Source of the DNA: SB11 sp943370295
GTDB taxonomy: Bacteria; Bacteroidota; Bacteroidia; UBA8524
Direction of reading: 5' to 3'
DNA: 64,000 nucleotides
Assembly (NCBI GenBank): GCA_943370295.1
Contig: CALRQL020000002.1
Coordinates: 310,001-374,000, forward strand
In this document: positions 41,824 through 51,567 of the stretch, piece by piece
How positions within the stretch are numbered: the stretch's first letter is position 1
How the letters are laid out: each line of letters begins with the position of its first letter
Made by a program: the position numbers and the translations under genes
Notes under the pieces: generated by a model
Databases searched by the model: none
Told to the model about the DNA's origin: nothing
The model's input: the letters and a program-made list of their open reading frames with translations, nothing else

Positions 41824-42594
41824 ATGGAGTTAACCCTTAAACGCCCGCTTGTGTTTTTTGATTTGGAAACAACGGGCATCAGCACCAGCACCGACCGTAT
41901 TATTGAATTGTACTTTATAAAAGTATATCCCGACGGAAAAGAAGAAACGCTGCACCACATTGTAAACCCCGGAATACCTATTCCGGCAGAGTCGACCACC
42001 TTTCACGGGATAACCGATGCGGATGTGGCCGGTAAGCCTTCGTTTAAAGAGCTTGCACACGATTTGAACCGCTTTTTAGAAAATTGTGATTTTGCAGGGT
42101 TTAACAGCAATCGTTTTGATTTCCCGATGTTGGTGGAGGAGTTTTTTAGAGCAGGAGTGGAGTTTGATATTGAAAGCCGCAAGTTTATTGATGTGCAACG
42201 TATTTTCCATGTGATGGAGCCTCGTAACCTTGCAGCAGCCTATCGCTTTTATTGCAACAGCGAATTGGACAATGCCCACACTGCTGAGGCCGATACCCGC
42301 GCCACTTTTGAGGTATTTAAAGCACAGCTTACCAAGTACGAGCAGTTGGAGAAAAATATTGAAGCCTTGCACAAAATGTCGGGGCAGAGCAATTTGGTGG
42401 ATTTGGCCGGACGTATCATCCGTAATGATAAAGGAGAAGAAGTGTTTAACTTTGGTAAGCACAGGGGCAAGTTGGTGGCAGAGATATTTAAACGCGAGCC
42501 AACGTATTACGATTGGATGATGAACGGTGATTTTCCGCAGCAAACCAAGCAGGTAATTACCCGCATACGTTTGAAGCAGTTTAACACTAAGTAA
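41824..42594 (+). CDS. DEDDh 3'-5' exonuclease with C-terminal DUF3820-like segment
   Basis: A 256-residue protein. Exo I is FFDLETTGISTSTDRI, Exo II is FAGFNSNRFDFPML, and Exo III is NAHTAEADTRATFEV with the catalytic His, as in DnaQ-like exonucleases. After the exonuclease domain (about 1-165) a short region ends in FNFGKHRGKLVAEIFKREP followed by YYDWMMNGDFP, which resembles DUF3820. The arrangement is common in Bacteroidota. Exact substrate (DNA repair or RNA trimming) unknown. Confidence 0.9.
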   Translation: MELTLKRPLVFFDLETTGISTSTDRIIELYFIKVYPDGKEETLHHIVNPGIPIPAESTTFHGITDADVAGKPSFKELAHDLNRFLENCDFAGFNSNRFDFPMLVEEFFRAGVEFDIESRKFIDVQRIFHVMEPRNLAAAYRFYCNSELDNAHTAEADTRATFEVFKAQLTKYEQLEKNIEALHKMSGQSNLVDLAGRIIRNDKGEEVFNFGKHRGKLVAEIFKREPTYYDWMMNGDFPQQTKQVITRIRLKQFNTK

Positions 42595-42665
42595 TTGGCT
42601 AATTGGGTTTTATGATTGAAGGTTTTAAGTCACTCAATCATAAATCAAAAATCTGAAATGAGAAG

Positions 42666-43385
42666 ATGAAGCACGTAAAGTTTGAAGATATAATACTGTA
42701 TGAAGACGACAGGCTGATTGTAGTAAATAAGCCTGCGTTTTTGCCTTCGTTGGATGAGCGGAACGGGGAGGGGCAAAGTTTGCTGCGTTTGGCAAAACGG
42801 TATAGTGAGGATGCACAGTTGTGCCACCGACTTGACCGTGAAACCAGCGGTGCATTGGTGATTGCCAAAGACCCTGAAACCTACCGTTATGTGAGCATGA
42901 AGTTTGAAGGCCGTGAGGTAGAAAAAACCTACCACGCTGTGATTGACGGTGTGGTGCGCTTTGATATGTTAAAGGTGGATTTACCGATAAAGGTGGATAA
43001 GAGTAACCGCGTAAACATTGATTTTAAAGAAGGTAAGGAGGCTGTTACGTATTTTAATACCCTTGAATTATATAATAATTTCAGTTTGATTGAGTGCAAG
43101 CCTGTTACAGGACGTATGCACCAGATACGCATACACCTTGCCAGTCAGAATGCAGTGATTACGGGCGATACTGCCTACCGTGGCAAGTTGCCATATCTTT
43201 CAAAGCTTAAGAAGGGTTATAAATACAGCAAGTGGGAGGAAGAAACACCAATGATTGAACGCTTTTTGCTGCACGCTGCCCGCATTAGTTTTGTTGGTCC
43301 CGATGATAAAACCATTACCGTTGATGCGCCGTACCCCAAAGATTTTGAGGTATTTTTAAAGGTGGTGAAACGGTATGAGCTGTAA
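42666..43385 (+). CDS. RluA-family RNA pseudouridine synthase
   Basis: A 239-residue synthase that isomerises uridine in rRNA or tRNA. The catalytic motif HRLDRETSGALVIAKDP holds the essential Asp, with VVNKPAFLPS upstream and PVTGRMHQIRIHLAS downstream. There is no S4 domain. The target site is not determinable; RluA/RluD/TruC relatives are alternatives. Confidence 0.93.
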   Translation: MKHVKFEDIILYEDDRLIVVNKPAFLPSLDERNGEGQSLLRLAKRYSEDAQLCHRLDRETSGALVIAKDPETYRYVSMKFEGREVEKTYHAVIDGVVRFDMLKVDLPIKVDKSNRVNIDFKEGKEAVTYFNTLELYNNFSLIECKPVTGRMHQIRIHLASQNAVITGDTAYRGKLPYLSKLKKGYKYSKWEEETPMIERFLLHAARISFVGPDDKTITVDAPYPKDFEVFLKVVKRYEL

Positions 43386-43766
43386 CGATATTTTCAACGG
43401 ATTAAAATCCGTTTCTTTTGTGATTACAAAGCGCGGTAGGACTTAAGTCCTACCGCGCTTTGTAATTTTAATCGTGTAGGGTTTCAACCCTATGGAAAAG
43501 ACACCCCCTTATGTTCCCCTTTGTAGGTAATACGAATGTATGAGGCTTGTCATTCTCATCGCAGGGAAGAACCTTATTTGAAATATGCTTACAAAACGGG
43601 ACAAGAGGTTTTACCACTGTACAGCATGACTGGCATAAGTGCTGTGACTCTTGAGACCATTGAAGGACTGTGTAATCTTTGCGTCATAATATACTTTTTC
43701 AGTTAATTACACCCAGCTATTTAGCCTATTTTTATGTCAGTTGTTGGGATAGTTTTTTAATTACTG
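43386..43766. other. 381-bp intergenic region with family 1 and B repeats
   Basis: A family 1 unit (about 43395-43494, minus orientation, with side hairpins GGATTAAAATCC and GGGTTTCAACCC) is followed by a diverged family B element (43548-43630). The last 130 bp before the SBBP gene are AT-rich; a CTTTGCG segment near 43673 may be part of a promoter. Confidence 0.75.
43423..43466. repeat. Palindrome family 1, copy P4
   Basis: A perfect 44-bp palindrome, ATTAC and GTAAT at the ends, GGACTTAAGTCC-equivalent at the centre, middle arm AAAGCGCGGTA; the GC-rich arm differs from all other copies. Confidence 0.92.
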
Positions 43767-46700
43767 ATGCATAAACCCTATACTTTATTGGTAGTATTGG
43801 CAATCCTTGTAGGGTTTGGTCAACTATGCGGTCAATCCTTGGCCGGCAGTGTCCGTTTCACCGAAAATAAAGGTCAGATAGTGGGTGAAAGCGGAATTAC
43901 AGATGCGAGCATACTATATACTGCACGGCTTAACGGAGCCACGGCATACATTACCCGAAAGGGAATCAATTACGTATTTAATAACAAAGCTGCAACCTAC
44001 CGTTTGGATGTTGAATGGCAAGGGGCTGAAGAAAAAGGAATATCTATTGGTGAAGGCCATTGTGGTTACGAGAATTTTTATCTTTCGCACTGCCCGCAAG
44101 GGATTACGGGGGTAAAAACCTATGAGAAAGTTGTATTGTACAATGTGTATCAAGGGATTGATGTGGTGCTTTACGATAATAACGGGTTGCTTGAGTATGA
44201 TTTTGTGGTGCAGGCGGGCAGCAATCCGTATCAGATAAAAATCAATTACAAGGGTGCTGACGCTGTTTTCTTATCACCCCAAAATGAGTTGATTATAAAA
44301 ACTCCGTTGGGAAACATTACCGAAGCTGCTCCTGTATCGTACCAAAAGCAGGGTGAAATAAAATCGAAGTATATAATTGCAGGAACAACGGTGAGCTTTG
44401 GGTTTGACCAAGGCTTTGACCCTTGCTTGAAGCTAACTATAGACCCTGTAATAAAAATTTGGGGCACATATTACGGTGGTACTAAGAATGATGAAGCGAC
44501 CTCAGTATATACTGATATCGACGGTAACGTGTATTTGGGGGGTAATACCTTTAGTGATAATGTGATAGCGCTTAACGGACATCAAAACACCCGCACTGAT
44601 AACTGCGAGGCTTTTGTTGCCAAGTTTAATAAAGACGGTAAACGTTTATGGGCTACGTATTACGGCGGTGAGAATAACGACAGGCTTACTAAAATTACCC
44701 CATATTCAGCAGCGGGGTTTTACCTGTGCGGCACCACCCAAAGTGATACGATGATTGCGTTTGGCGGACATCAAACACAAAAAGGAGGGAAGGGTAATAC
44801 AGGCGATAAGGACGCCTTTTTGGTGAAGTTTGATAGCAGCGGAGTACGTTTTTGGGCCACTTATTTTGGCGGCTACAACGATGAGTTGGCATACGGTTGT
44901 GCAGTGGGTACAGACGGCGATATTTATCTCTCAGGGTCTACTACGAGCCCTACGGGAATTGGTTTTAACGGTTTTTTGAACAGCTATAATGACGATGTGC
45001 TGCCCGATGCTTTTTTGGCCAAATTTGACAGGAATGGCATTTTGCGTTGGTCTACTTATTATGGTGGACTTTTTAGCCACGAATATGGTATAGTGGCTAC
45101 CGGGCCGGCGGGCGAAGTTTATTTGGCCGGTCATACCGCCAGCAGTACCGATATAGCTGAAAACGGCCATAAGAATGCATTTTCGGGGGTTAAGGATGCG
45201 TTTATTGTAAAATTTAACAGCAACGGTAACCGTATTTGGGGCACATACTTTGGAGGAACTGAATACGACGATGTGAAGGATATAACCACGGATGGAGAAG
45301 GCAATTTATATTTTACAGGACTTACCTACAGTAAATCGCAAGTGGCAAACGGGGGGTACCGAAATACTATTGCCGGTTTGGATGATATATACATTACAAA
45401 GGCAGATAGCGGCGGCACACCGGTTTGGAGTACTTATTATGGCGGATACGATGATGATGAGGCTTTAAAAATAGTAACTGATAACAAGAACAGCGTTTAT
45501 GTGAGTGGTAAAACGCGCAGCACAGCGGGTATTTCATTTGGGCAGGCAGGCAATACTTTGCATGGCAGTGCGGATGCGTTTGTAGTGAAATACACTACAA
45601 ACGGGATACTTGATTGGGGCATGTACGTAGGAGGTGATGCGGAGGAAGACGGTTTTGTAGCCATTGATACTGCAGGGTTGGTGTATTTGTGCGGTACTAC
45701 TACCAGCTCGGATATTGCGAAAGACGGACATCAAAATACTAAAGACAGTGTAACCGATGCGTATTTGGTGAAATTTTCTCCCAAGGCAGCCCGTTTACAG
45801 CCCATTGTGAAACAGCAGCTTTGCCCGGGTGAAAACTTTAGGATTGATTATACAGTAATAACCCAATTAGATACTGCAAATGCTTTTACTGCCTACCTTA
45901 GTGATAGTGTAGGGGAGTTTAGTAAGACACAACAGGCAATTGCCTTAGATAAAAACTATTTACAGGGAACCGATAGCTTTACTTTTCGCCTTCCCGAAAG
46001 TTTGCCGCCGGGGTTTAATTATAAAGTACAAGTTATTTCTTCAATACCCGCAGATACCCTTATTAGTTCGGTCTTTACCGTGAAACCCAAGCCCGACGTT
46101 CGTTTCTTTAGTAATGATACGGCACAGTGCCGTTTGGGTAATTTGTTTGGTTTTACCGATAGTACTGATGCAGCTATAGATTGGCTGTGGGATTTTGGCG
46201 ACAATACCCAATCTACTTTGCAAAAACCTACCCACAGTTATACATCCAGCGGGTCATACAAAGTGGCACTGCAAGCACGTGCAGCTAATAACTGTATTAG
46301 TAGTGATACACTGGTATTAACGGTATTACCTTCACCCGTAAGCGGTTTTAAGACCAATAATGTGCAAATGTGCTTAAAGGGAAATAAGTTTGAGTTTACA
46401 GATACATCAAAGGGAACGATTGTGAAGCACGGTTGGCATTTTGGAGAAATGGGAACCGCAAACCCCGATACCACTGCTGATGCTGTTAAAACATACGCTG
46501 CGGCAGGTACTTACGTGGTATGGCATACCGTAGTAAATGATTATGGCTGTGCCGATTCTACCGCTGCAGTGGTGCGCGTTTTCCCTCAGCCCGATGTTCC
46601 TGTAATACAGGGAAACAGCTTTGTATTGGGCAGAAGTTCAGAGGTGTACCAAGTAACACCTTCTCCCGGTACTTTTTATAGTTGGTGGGTACAAGGCGGT

Positions 46701-47090
46701 ACATTACAAAGCGGTAACGGCACACCGCAAATAAATGTTGTGTGGGATAACGGCCCTGTGGGCAAACTGCGTGTTGTGGCTACTACTGTTTTTGGTTGTG
46801 TGGGTGATACTATTGAATTCACAGTGGGAATTAGTCCTGTGGGGATTGATGAAGTTATCTCTAAACAAGGGATAGCGGTATATCCCAATCCTGCAACGGA
46901 TGTTATAACCGTTGAAAGTTTGGAAACGATTGCGCAAGTTGTTTGCCGCGATGTATCAGGCAGAGCAGTACCTATACAACTCATTCAGGGGAATACGTAC
47001 AACGTTTCATCATTGGCTAAAGGTTTTTATACCGTTGAAGTAATTTCCAAGCAGGGAGTTACGTATATGAATAAATTAGTCAAGCAGTAG
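43767..47090 (+). CDS. Giant secreted SBBP-repeat/PKD protein with T9SS type A sorting domain
   Basis: A 1107-residue exported protein (signal about 1-23). After a DUF7948-type N-terminal domain (FTENKGQI...GYENFYLSHCPQG, to about 230) come roughly eight SBBP beta-propeller repeats of 55-60 residues, each opening with W(G/A/S)TYYGG-like words and containing GN-YLxGxT. Residues about 790-960 contain two PKD-like domains (WLWDFGDNTQSTLQKPTHSY and HGWHFGEMGT). The last ~75 residues (VYPNPATDVITVESL ... LAKGFYTVEV) form a T9SS type A sorting domain, so it is probably secreted and surface attached. Likely adhesin or matrix protein; ligand unknown. Confidence 0.9.
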   Translation: MHKPYTLLVVLAILVGFGQLCGQSLAGSVRFTENKGQIVGESGITDASILYTARLNGATAYITRKGINYVFNNKAATYRLDVEWQGAEEKGISIGEGHCGYENFYLSHCPQGITGVKTYEKVVLYNVYQGIDVVLYDNNGLLEYDFVVQAGSNPYQIKINYKGADAVFLSPQNELIIKTPLGNITEAAPVSYQKQGEIKSKYIIAGTTVSFGFDQGFDPCLKLTIDPVIKIWGTYYGGTKNDEATSVYTDIDGNVYLGGNTFSDNVIALNGHQNTRTDNCEAFVAKFNKDGKRLWATYYGGENNDRLTKITPYSAAGFYLCGTTQSDTMIAFGGHQTQKGGKGNTGDKDAFLVKFDSSGVRFWATYFGGYNDELAYGCAVGTDGDIYLSGSTTSPTGIGFNGFLNSYNDDVLPDAFLAKFDRNGILRWSTYYGGLFSHEYGIVATGPAGEVYLAGHTASSTDIAENGHKNAFSGVKDAFIVKFNSNGNRIWGTYFGGTEYDDVKDITTDGEGNLYFTGLTYSKSQVANGGYRNTIAGLDDIYITKADSGGTPVWSTYYGGYDDDEALKIVTDNKNSVYVSGKTRSTAGISFGQAGNTLHGSADAFVVKYTTNGILDWGMYVGGDAEEDGFVAIDTAGLVYLCGTTTSSDIAKDGHQNTKDSVTDAYLVKFSPKAARLQPIVKQQLCPGENFRIDYTVITQLDTANAFTAYLSDSVGEFSKTQQAIALDKNYLQGTDSFTFRLPESLPPGFNYKVQVISSIPADTLISSVFTVKPKPDVRFFSNDTAQCRLGNLFGFTDSTDAAIDWLWDFGDNTQSTLQKPTHSYTSSGSYKVALQARAANNCISSDTLVLTVLPSPVSGFKTNNVQMCLKGNKFEFTDTSKGTIVKHGWHFGEMGTANPDTTADAVKTYAAAGTYVVWHTVVNDYGCADSTAAVVRVFPQPDVPVIQGNSFVLGRSSEVYQVTPSPGTFYSWWVQGGTLQSGNGTPQINVVWDNGPVGKLRVVATTVFGCVGDTIEFTVGISPVGIDEVISKQGIAVYPNPATDVITVESLETIAQVVCRDVSGRAVPIQLIQGNTYNVSSLAKGFYTVEVISKQGVTYMNKLVKQ

Positions 47091-48167
47091 TATGAAACTC
47101 TGTGATGTTCATGGTTTGTGAGAGTGTAGTTGAAAATTCTAAATTCTAAACAAGAAATTCTAAAAACTGTTGACTTGTAAACGGATTGCTTCTAAACCCG
47201 GAGACGGTTTTATCGCAATGACGGAATGCGGTTACTGTGCGGTTGCCCATCCTGAGCCTGCCGAAGGGGTGTGTAGGGTACTTCATAAATTCAACATTAT
47301 CCTTAAACACAGACGATTGGAGGTGCAAATAATCAATAAGAACTATGCATTTGCAACGGATTAAAATCCATTGCTTTTGCGATTACTGTGTTGGTAAGGA
47401 CTTAAGTCCTTACCAACACAGTAATTTTAACAGCGTGGGGTTTAAACCCCATGCTTGTCATTCTGACCGCAGGGAAGAACCTTATTTGAAATGTGTTAAC
47501 TAGAGTCTAATAAGGTTCTTCACTATCGTTCAGCAGGACAGTGGTTTTTCCTTCACTGTGGTCTGTGGGGTTGGTAAGGAGGGACTAAGGGAGGTATCAA
47601 ACGGATTGCTTCTAAACCCGGAGACGGTTTTATCGCAATGACGATAGACGTGCGAGTATGGTTTGCCCATCCTGAGCCTGCCGAAGAGAGTGTAGGGCGA
47701 CACCCCTTTGTGTTTCCCCTTGATAGGGGAAAGGCTTGCGCAAAGCTATGATGGTTGATATGACTGTCTTTCTGACCGTAGGGAAGAACCTTTTTTAAAT
47801 GTGTTAACAGAGTCTAATAAGATGCTTCACTATTGTTCAGCATGACAGTAAACCCAATCATTGCAAGGTTTCACAAAGTAATTTCACCCCATCAATACAA
47901 ACGGATTGCTTCTAAACCCGAAGACGGTTTTATCGCAATGACGATAGACGTACGAGTGCGGTTGCCCATCCTGAGCCTGCCGAAGGAGTGTTTAGGGCGA
48001 CACCCCTTTGTGTTTCCCCTTGATAGGGGAAAGCTTGCGCAAAGCCATGAGTGTTGATATAGAGTGTCATTCTGACCGCAGGGAAGAACCTTCTTTGAAA
48101 TGTGTTAACAGAGTCTAATAAGGTGCTTCACTATCGTTCAGCAGGTCAGAGGAAAGTGCGCCAGCCA
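47091..48167. repeat. 1.1-kb repeat array
   Basis: Three diverged blocks follow each other. Each starts with ACGGATTGCTTCTAAACCCG (47178, 47599, 47899), then GACGGTTTTATCGCAATGACG, then a CCTGAGCCTGCCGAAG element, and ends with a family B repeat (47456-47540, 47763-47848, 48064-48148). The second and third blocks also share GGGCGACACCCCTTTGTG and a TCCCCTTGATAGGGGAAAG hairpin. A family 1 palindrome sits in the first block. No gene is supported. Confidence 0.85.
47382..47425. repeat. Palindrome family 1, copy P5
   Basis: A perfect 44-bp palindrome, middle arm TGTGTTGGTAA, close to P2 and P3. Side hairpins GGATTAAAATCC and GGGGTTTAAACCCC. Confidence 0.92.
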
Positions 48168-48551
48168 TTAAACCTTACCAGCAATCTTCTTTTTCCTATC
48201 ACGCACTGCAAGTACAATACTGATAATGGTGGCAGCTACCATAGTACCCAGCGTAATGTAATCCACCAATACCTGATTGAGGTTTAATCCTGTGATTTTT
48301 AGAATAAGAAAATGGGTATAAGATTCGCTGGTATCAATAATGCCCATTTGACGGCGAATGTCCCAATGTAAATCGGTGCAGGCACAATAGCCCATGCCGT
48401 ACCAAATGCCCAAAATAAACCACGATGAATAGGTGAGGGCAAGTCCGTATAAATGCCAACGGCGCAAGCGCGGCCATATCCAGCCGAACATATTAAATAA
48501 CATGAATACGGTATGGAAAACGAAGAAGAAAACGTTTAAGAATGCCAACAT
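48168..48551 (-). CDS. DUF2784-like membrane protein
   Basis: About 127 residues from the ATG chosen (MLAFLNVFFFVFHTVFM), with four membrane helices. The WIWPRLRRWHLYGLALTYSSW and YCACTDLHWDIRRQMG segments resemble DUF2784, whose function is unknown. The frame extends 16 codons further to a TTG that lies inside a CTTCGACAAGCTCAGG repeat, so the upstream part is probably repeat sequence read in frame. Whether the repeat has cut off an older start is open. Confidence 0.68.
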   Translation of the reverse strand: MLAFLNVFFFVFHTVFMLFNMFGWIWPRLRRWHLYGLALTYSSWFILGIWYGMGYCACTDLHWDIRRQMGIIDTSESYTHFLILKITGLNLNQVLVDYITLGTMVAATIISIVLAVRDRKKKIAGKV

Positions 48552-48589
48552 AACCGGATAACGCTGATGCGAGTCGGTTTGGTATTTGT

Positions 48590-48670
48590 CCTTCGACAAG
48601 CTCAGGATACTTCGGCAAGCTCAGGACTTTTCGACAGGCTAAGTCTAAGTATGCTTCGGCAAGCTCAGTA
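48590..48670. repeat. Cluster of four CTTCGGCAAGCTCAGG elements
   Basis: Four diverged copies at about 48590, 48610, 48629 and 48653 (CTTCGACAAGCTCAGG, CTTCGGCAAGCTCAGG, TTTCGACAGGCTAAG, CTTCGGCAAGCTCAG). They lie between bcp and the DUF2784-like gene. Confidence 0.8.
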
Positions 48671-48692
48671 ATACTATGTAGGCTCTAAGGAA

Positions 48693-49148
48693 TTACTTTT
48701 TAAGTATCTGTTTGGCGTGGTCTTTTGATACCACTTTGCGGATTATTTCAGTGATAATGCCGTTTTCGTCCAACAAAAAAGTAGTGCGCAAAATCCCCAT
48801 ATATTTTTTACCAAACATTGTCTTTTCGGCCCATACACCATAGTCTTGTGCCATTTTAGTTTCGGTATCGGCCAGCAAATCAAAGGGAAGATTTTGCTTG
48901 GCTATAAAATTGCGGTGCTTTTGTTCGCTATCAGGGCTTATGCCCAATATGGTATATCCAGCTTTTTTCAGTTTTGCATGGTTATCACGCAGGTTGCAGG
49001 CTTCAACGGTGCAAGTTGGGGTGCTGTCTTGCGGGTAAAAATAAAGTACTACTTTTTTACCTTTCAGGCTATCAAGGGTAACGGTTTTACCGTTTTGGTT
49101 GTTTAAGCTAAAATCGGGGGCTTTATCGCCTTCTTTCAATTCTGTCAT
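48693..49148 (-). CDS. bcp: Thiol peroxidase Bcp (peroxiredoxin)
   Basis: A 151-residue peroxiredoxin of the BCP/PrxQ class that reduces peroxides with thioredoxin. The peroxidatic Cys is in YPQDSTPTCTVEACNLRDN; the usual PGCT is here PTCT, and a second Cys four residues on is the likely resolving Cys. The C-terminal FLLDENGIITEIIRKV is normal. Its ATG overlaps the TGA of the M23 peptidase gene (ATGA), so it is the second gene of that operon. Confidence 0.94.
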   Translation of the reverse strand: MTELKEGDKAPDFSLNNQNGKTVTLDSLKGKKVVLYFYPQDSTPTCTVEACNLRDNHAKLKKAGYTILGISPDSEQKHRNFIAKQNLPFDLLADTETKMAQDYGVWAEKTMFGKKYMGILRTTFLLDENGIITEIIRKVVSKDHAKQILKK

Positions 49149-50830
49149 CGTTCAATGGTTTGCAGCAGTGCTGTAGTGTTTTTCTTTTTATCAGTAACAA
49201 TCAATTTGAAATCATGTTTTCCTGCTGCTATTTCTTTTGGTAAAATTCCGTACAGCATATCGTCTTTGGCATCGTATTCCATTAGCCACCAATCACCGTC
49301 AATGTAGGCATTGTAGCTTTCAATACCGCTAAGGGCATCTGTAATGCGCACCGATACAAGACTATCCCGCACCTTAAAACGGTCAACCACAGGCGGTACA
49401 TCATCATACGCTACACTAAAAATACCAAAGGTTTTGCTGTTGGCTGTCACCGTTCCGTTTTGGTAGCTGCCGCCTTCGCTGCTCATGTATTTTAATCCTT
49501 TGCCCGTAAGGCGCACCACCAATAGTTTTTCAACATCAAGGGCTTTTGTATTTTTTGGGGTGATGGAAATGCTGAACGATTTGTGCAAAGGTACATTGGC
49601 ATCCATCACACTGATATAGCCCGCATACAATCCTTTTCTTTTTGCGGGGGTAATTTTTGAAGTAACTACAATAGTATCGTACAAAGCTCCCTTGGGTAAA
49701 CTGAAGCTGTACCCGCTACCCGTGTAAGTATAGTTTTTTGTAGGGTAGGCATAGGTAGTATTTTTGGTTTGTGGATGAAAGACCATAAACGCTTGCTGGT
49801 TGGTATCGCCCTGCAATATAATTTGCAGGGTATCGGCAAAGCCTGCTAAATCATAGGCTCTTATAGTAATATTCTTGGTTTCACCTTGTTCTACTGTTAT
49901 CGTTGCTTTGGGCAATGAATTGTAAAAAGGCATTTGGTTACCATCGTCAACAAAACACTTGTGCCAGCGGTTGCCATTGTTTTTATAATCGCTGTATTCA
50001 ATGTGGGCGTTTACCATTCGGGTATCGTCAAAGGCAAAGCGGTCAATCCCGCACCCGAAAATCTTCTCTCCGTTGGCCAATACGTCTAAGTAATTAATGT
50101 GTACCCCGTCGTTTGGTTCGTTTGTAAAATCTTCGCCCCAAGCGGCAAAGGCATAATTACCCGGACGTACTTTTACCGTATCGCCAGTTTTTTGCTTTAC
50201 CTCAACATAAGGGTAATGGCCGTTTTTGTGTTTAAAATCCTCATCCATCTCATACACCAAATAACTCTTTGCCAAACGGGGTGAGTAACTGTCTTGTATG
50301 GGCAGGCCGAACAGCAAGGGGTCTATGATTTCCTCGCTTTTGGTATCGCGTATTTCAAAGTGCAGGTGAGGCCCTGTAGAGCCTCCGCTATTGCCTGAAA
50401 ATGCGATAGTATCGCCTTTTTTGAAGCTGTATAAGGCTCTTTGCGGGAACATCTCAACATCAAAACTTTTTTGGCGGTATTGCTCGGCACGCGCTATGCT
50501 ATCCAGCAAGGGACTAAAACGTTGTAAGTGGGCATACACAGTGGTGTATCCGTTGGGGTGATTCATGTATAATGCCCTGCCATAACCAAAGGGCGAAACT
50601 TTTATACGGACGATGTATCCATCGGCGGCGGCCACAACGGGCAGCCCTTCTTTGCCAAAGGTTTTAATATCTATACCTGAGTGAAAATGATTGCCCCTAA
50701 CGGCACCAAAGTTGGCCGAAAGATACAGGGTAGTATCAATGGGTGAGCGGAAATATCCTTTGGGGTAGTTTTGCGCTTTTGCAGCAACCCCCGCTACGAT
50801 TGTAAGTAAACACACTATCCAACGCTTCAT
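49145..50830 (-). CDS. M23-family peptidoglycan metallopeptidase
   Basis: A 561-residue exported protein (signal MKRWIVCLLTIVAGVAAKA). The LytM-type domain lies near the N-terminus (about 25-180), with zinc ligands in NHFHSGIDIKT and GPHLHFEIRDT and the HLQRFSPLL loop. The remaining ~380 residues are beta-rich with several Ig-like or CBM-like stretches and no recognised domain. M23 enzymes cut peptide cross-links in the wall; an inactive regulator is unlikely since the His and Asp ligands are present. The start (ATG) sits three codons inside a longer frame. Confidence 0.9.
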   Translation of the reverse strand: MKRWIVCLLTIVAGVAAKAQNYPKGYFRSPIDTTLYLSANFGAVRGNHFHSGIDIKTFGKEGLPVVAAADGYIVRIKVSPFGYGRALYMNHPNGYTTVYAHLQRFSPLLDSIARAEQYRQKSFDVEMFPQRALYSFKKGDTIAFSGNSGGSTGPHLHFEIRDTKSEEIIDPLLFGLPIQDSYSPRLAKSYLVYEMDEDFKHKNGHYPYVEVKQKTGDTVKVRPGNYAFAAWGEDFTNEPNDGVHINYLDVLANGEKIFGCGIDRFAFDDTRMVNAHIEYSDYKNNGNRWHKCFVDDGNQMPFYNSLPKATITVEQGETKNITIRAYDLAGFADTLQIILQGDTNQQAFMVFHPQTKNTTYAYPTKNYTYTGSGYSFSLPKGALYDTIVVTSKITPAKRKGLYAGYISVMDANVPLHKSFSISITPKNTKALDVEKLLVVRLTGKGLKYMSSEGGSYQNGTVTANSKTFGIFSVAYDDVPPVVDRFKVRDSLVSVRITDALSGIESYNAYIDGDWWLMEYDAKDDMLYGILPKEIAAGKHDFKLIVTDKKKNTTALLQTIER

Positions 50831-50897
50831 ACTTAGCAAAATACATTTACCATGCCGTATTTGGCGGGGTTATATATGCACAGGTGTTGATAGGAGC

Positions 50898-51509
50898 TTA
50901 CTTTATTTCGAAATCAAACAGCATTTCGTTTTCTAAAAAGCCTTGCAAACGGTCGCCTATGGCAACGGGACCTACTCCGGCAGGTGTTCCTGTAAAAATG
51001 AAATCTCCTTTTTTAAGCGTGATGTATTGAGATACAAAACTGATTATTTTGTTGATATTAAATAGCATATCAGCCGTATTACCGTTTTGCACCAACTGCC
51101 CGTTTTTTAGCAACTGTATGTTTAGGTTTTGCAAATCGGCAAAGCGGGTTTTATCCACCATGTTCCCAACGGCAGCCGAGTAATCAAACGCTTTGGCCAG
51201 TTCCCAAGGCAAACCTTTAGTTTTTAATTCGTTTTGCTTGTCGCGGGCGGTAAAATCAATGCCTACGGTAATTTCACTAAAGTATTTGTGCGCAAACCGC
51301 TCCTCAATTTTTTTGCCGTGCTTATCAATACGTATTACCAACTCAAGCTCGTGGTGAACATCATTACTAAACGAGGGGATGTAAAACGGCAAGTTGTTGC
51401 GCAGGTGGGCAGTATCGGGTTTAAGAAAAATAACGGGTTCGGTAGGAACATCGTTTTTCAGTTCTTTGGCGTGGTCGGCATAGTTGCGGCCTATGCAAAT
51501 AAATTTCAT
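50898..51509 (-). CDS. Fumarylacetoacetate hydrolase (FAH) family protein
   Basis: A 203-residue FAH-fold enzyme. Visible are the start FICIGRNYADHAKEL, the metal site HHELELVIRI, the FTARDKQ block and the closing FTGTPAGVGPVAIGD. The short form (about 200 residues) acts on small keto acids such as acylpyruvates or oxaloacetate rather than fumarylacetoacetate. Divergent from the lipoprotein gene to its right. Confidence 0.92.
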   Translation of the reverse strand: MKFICIGRNYADHAKELKNDVPTEPVIFLKPDTAHLRNNLPFYIPSFSNDVHHELELVIRIDKHGKKIEERFAHKYFSEITVGIDFTARDKQNELKTKGLPWELAKAFDYSAAVGNMVDKTRFADLQNLNIQLLKNGQLVQNGNTADMLFNINKIISFVSQYITLKKGDFIFTGTPAGVGPVAIGDRLQGFLENEMLFDFEIK

Positions 51510-51567
51510 ATTGCTCGCAAATATTGCAAAAAGTTTACGGATAGTTTAAGTGATATTTACGAAAACG

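Noticed and set aside
47091..48167. CRISPR array
   Set aside because: Repeats are long, unevenly spaced and internally structured, the spacers are not uniform, and no cas genes are present.
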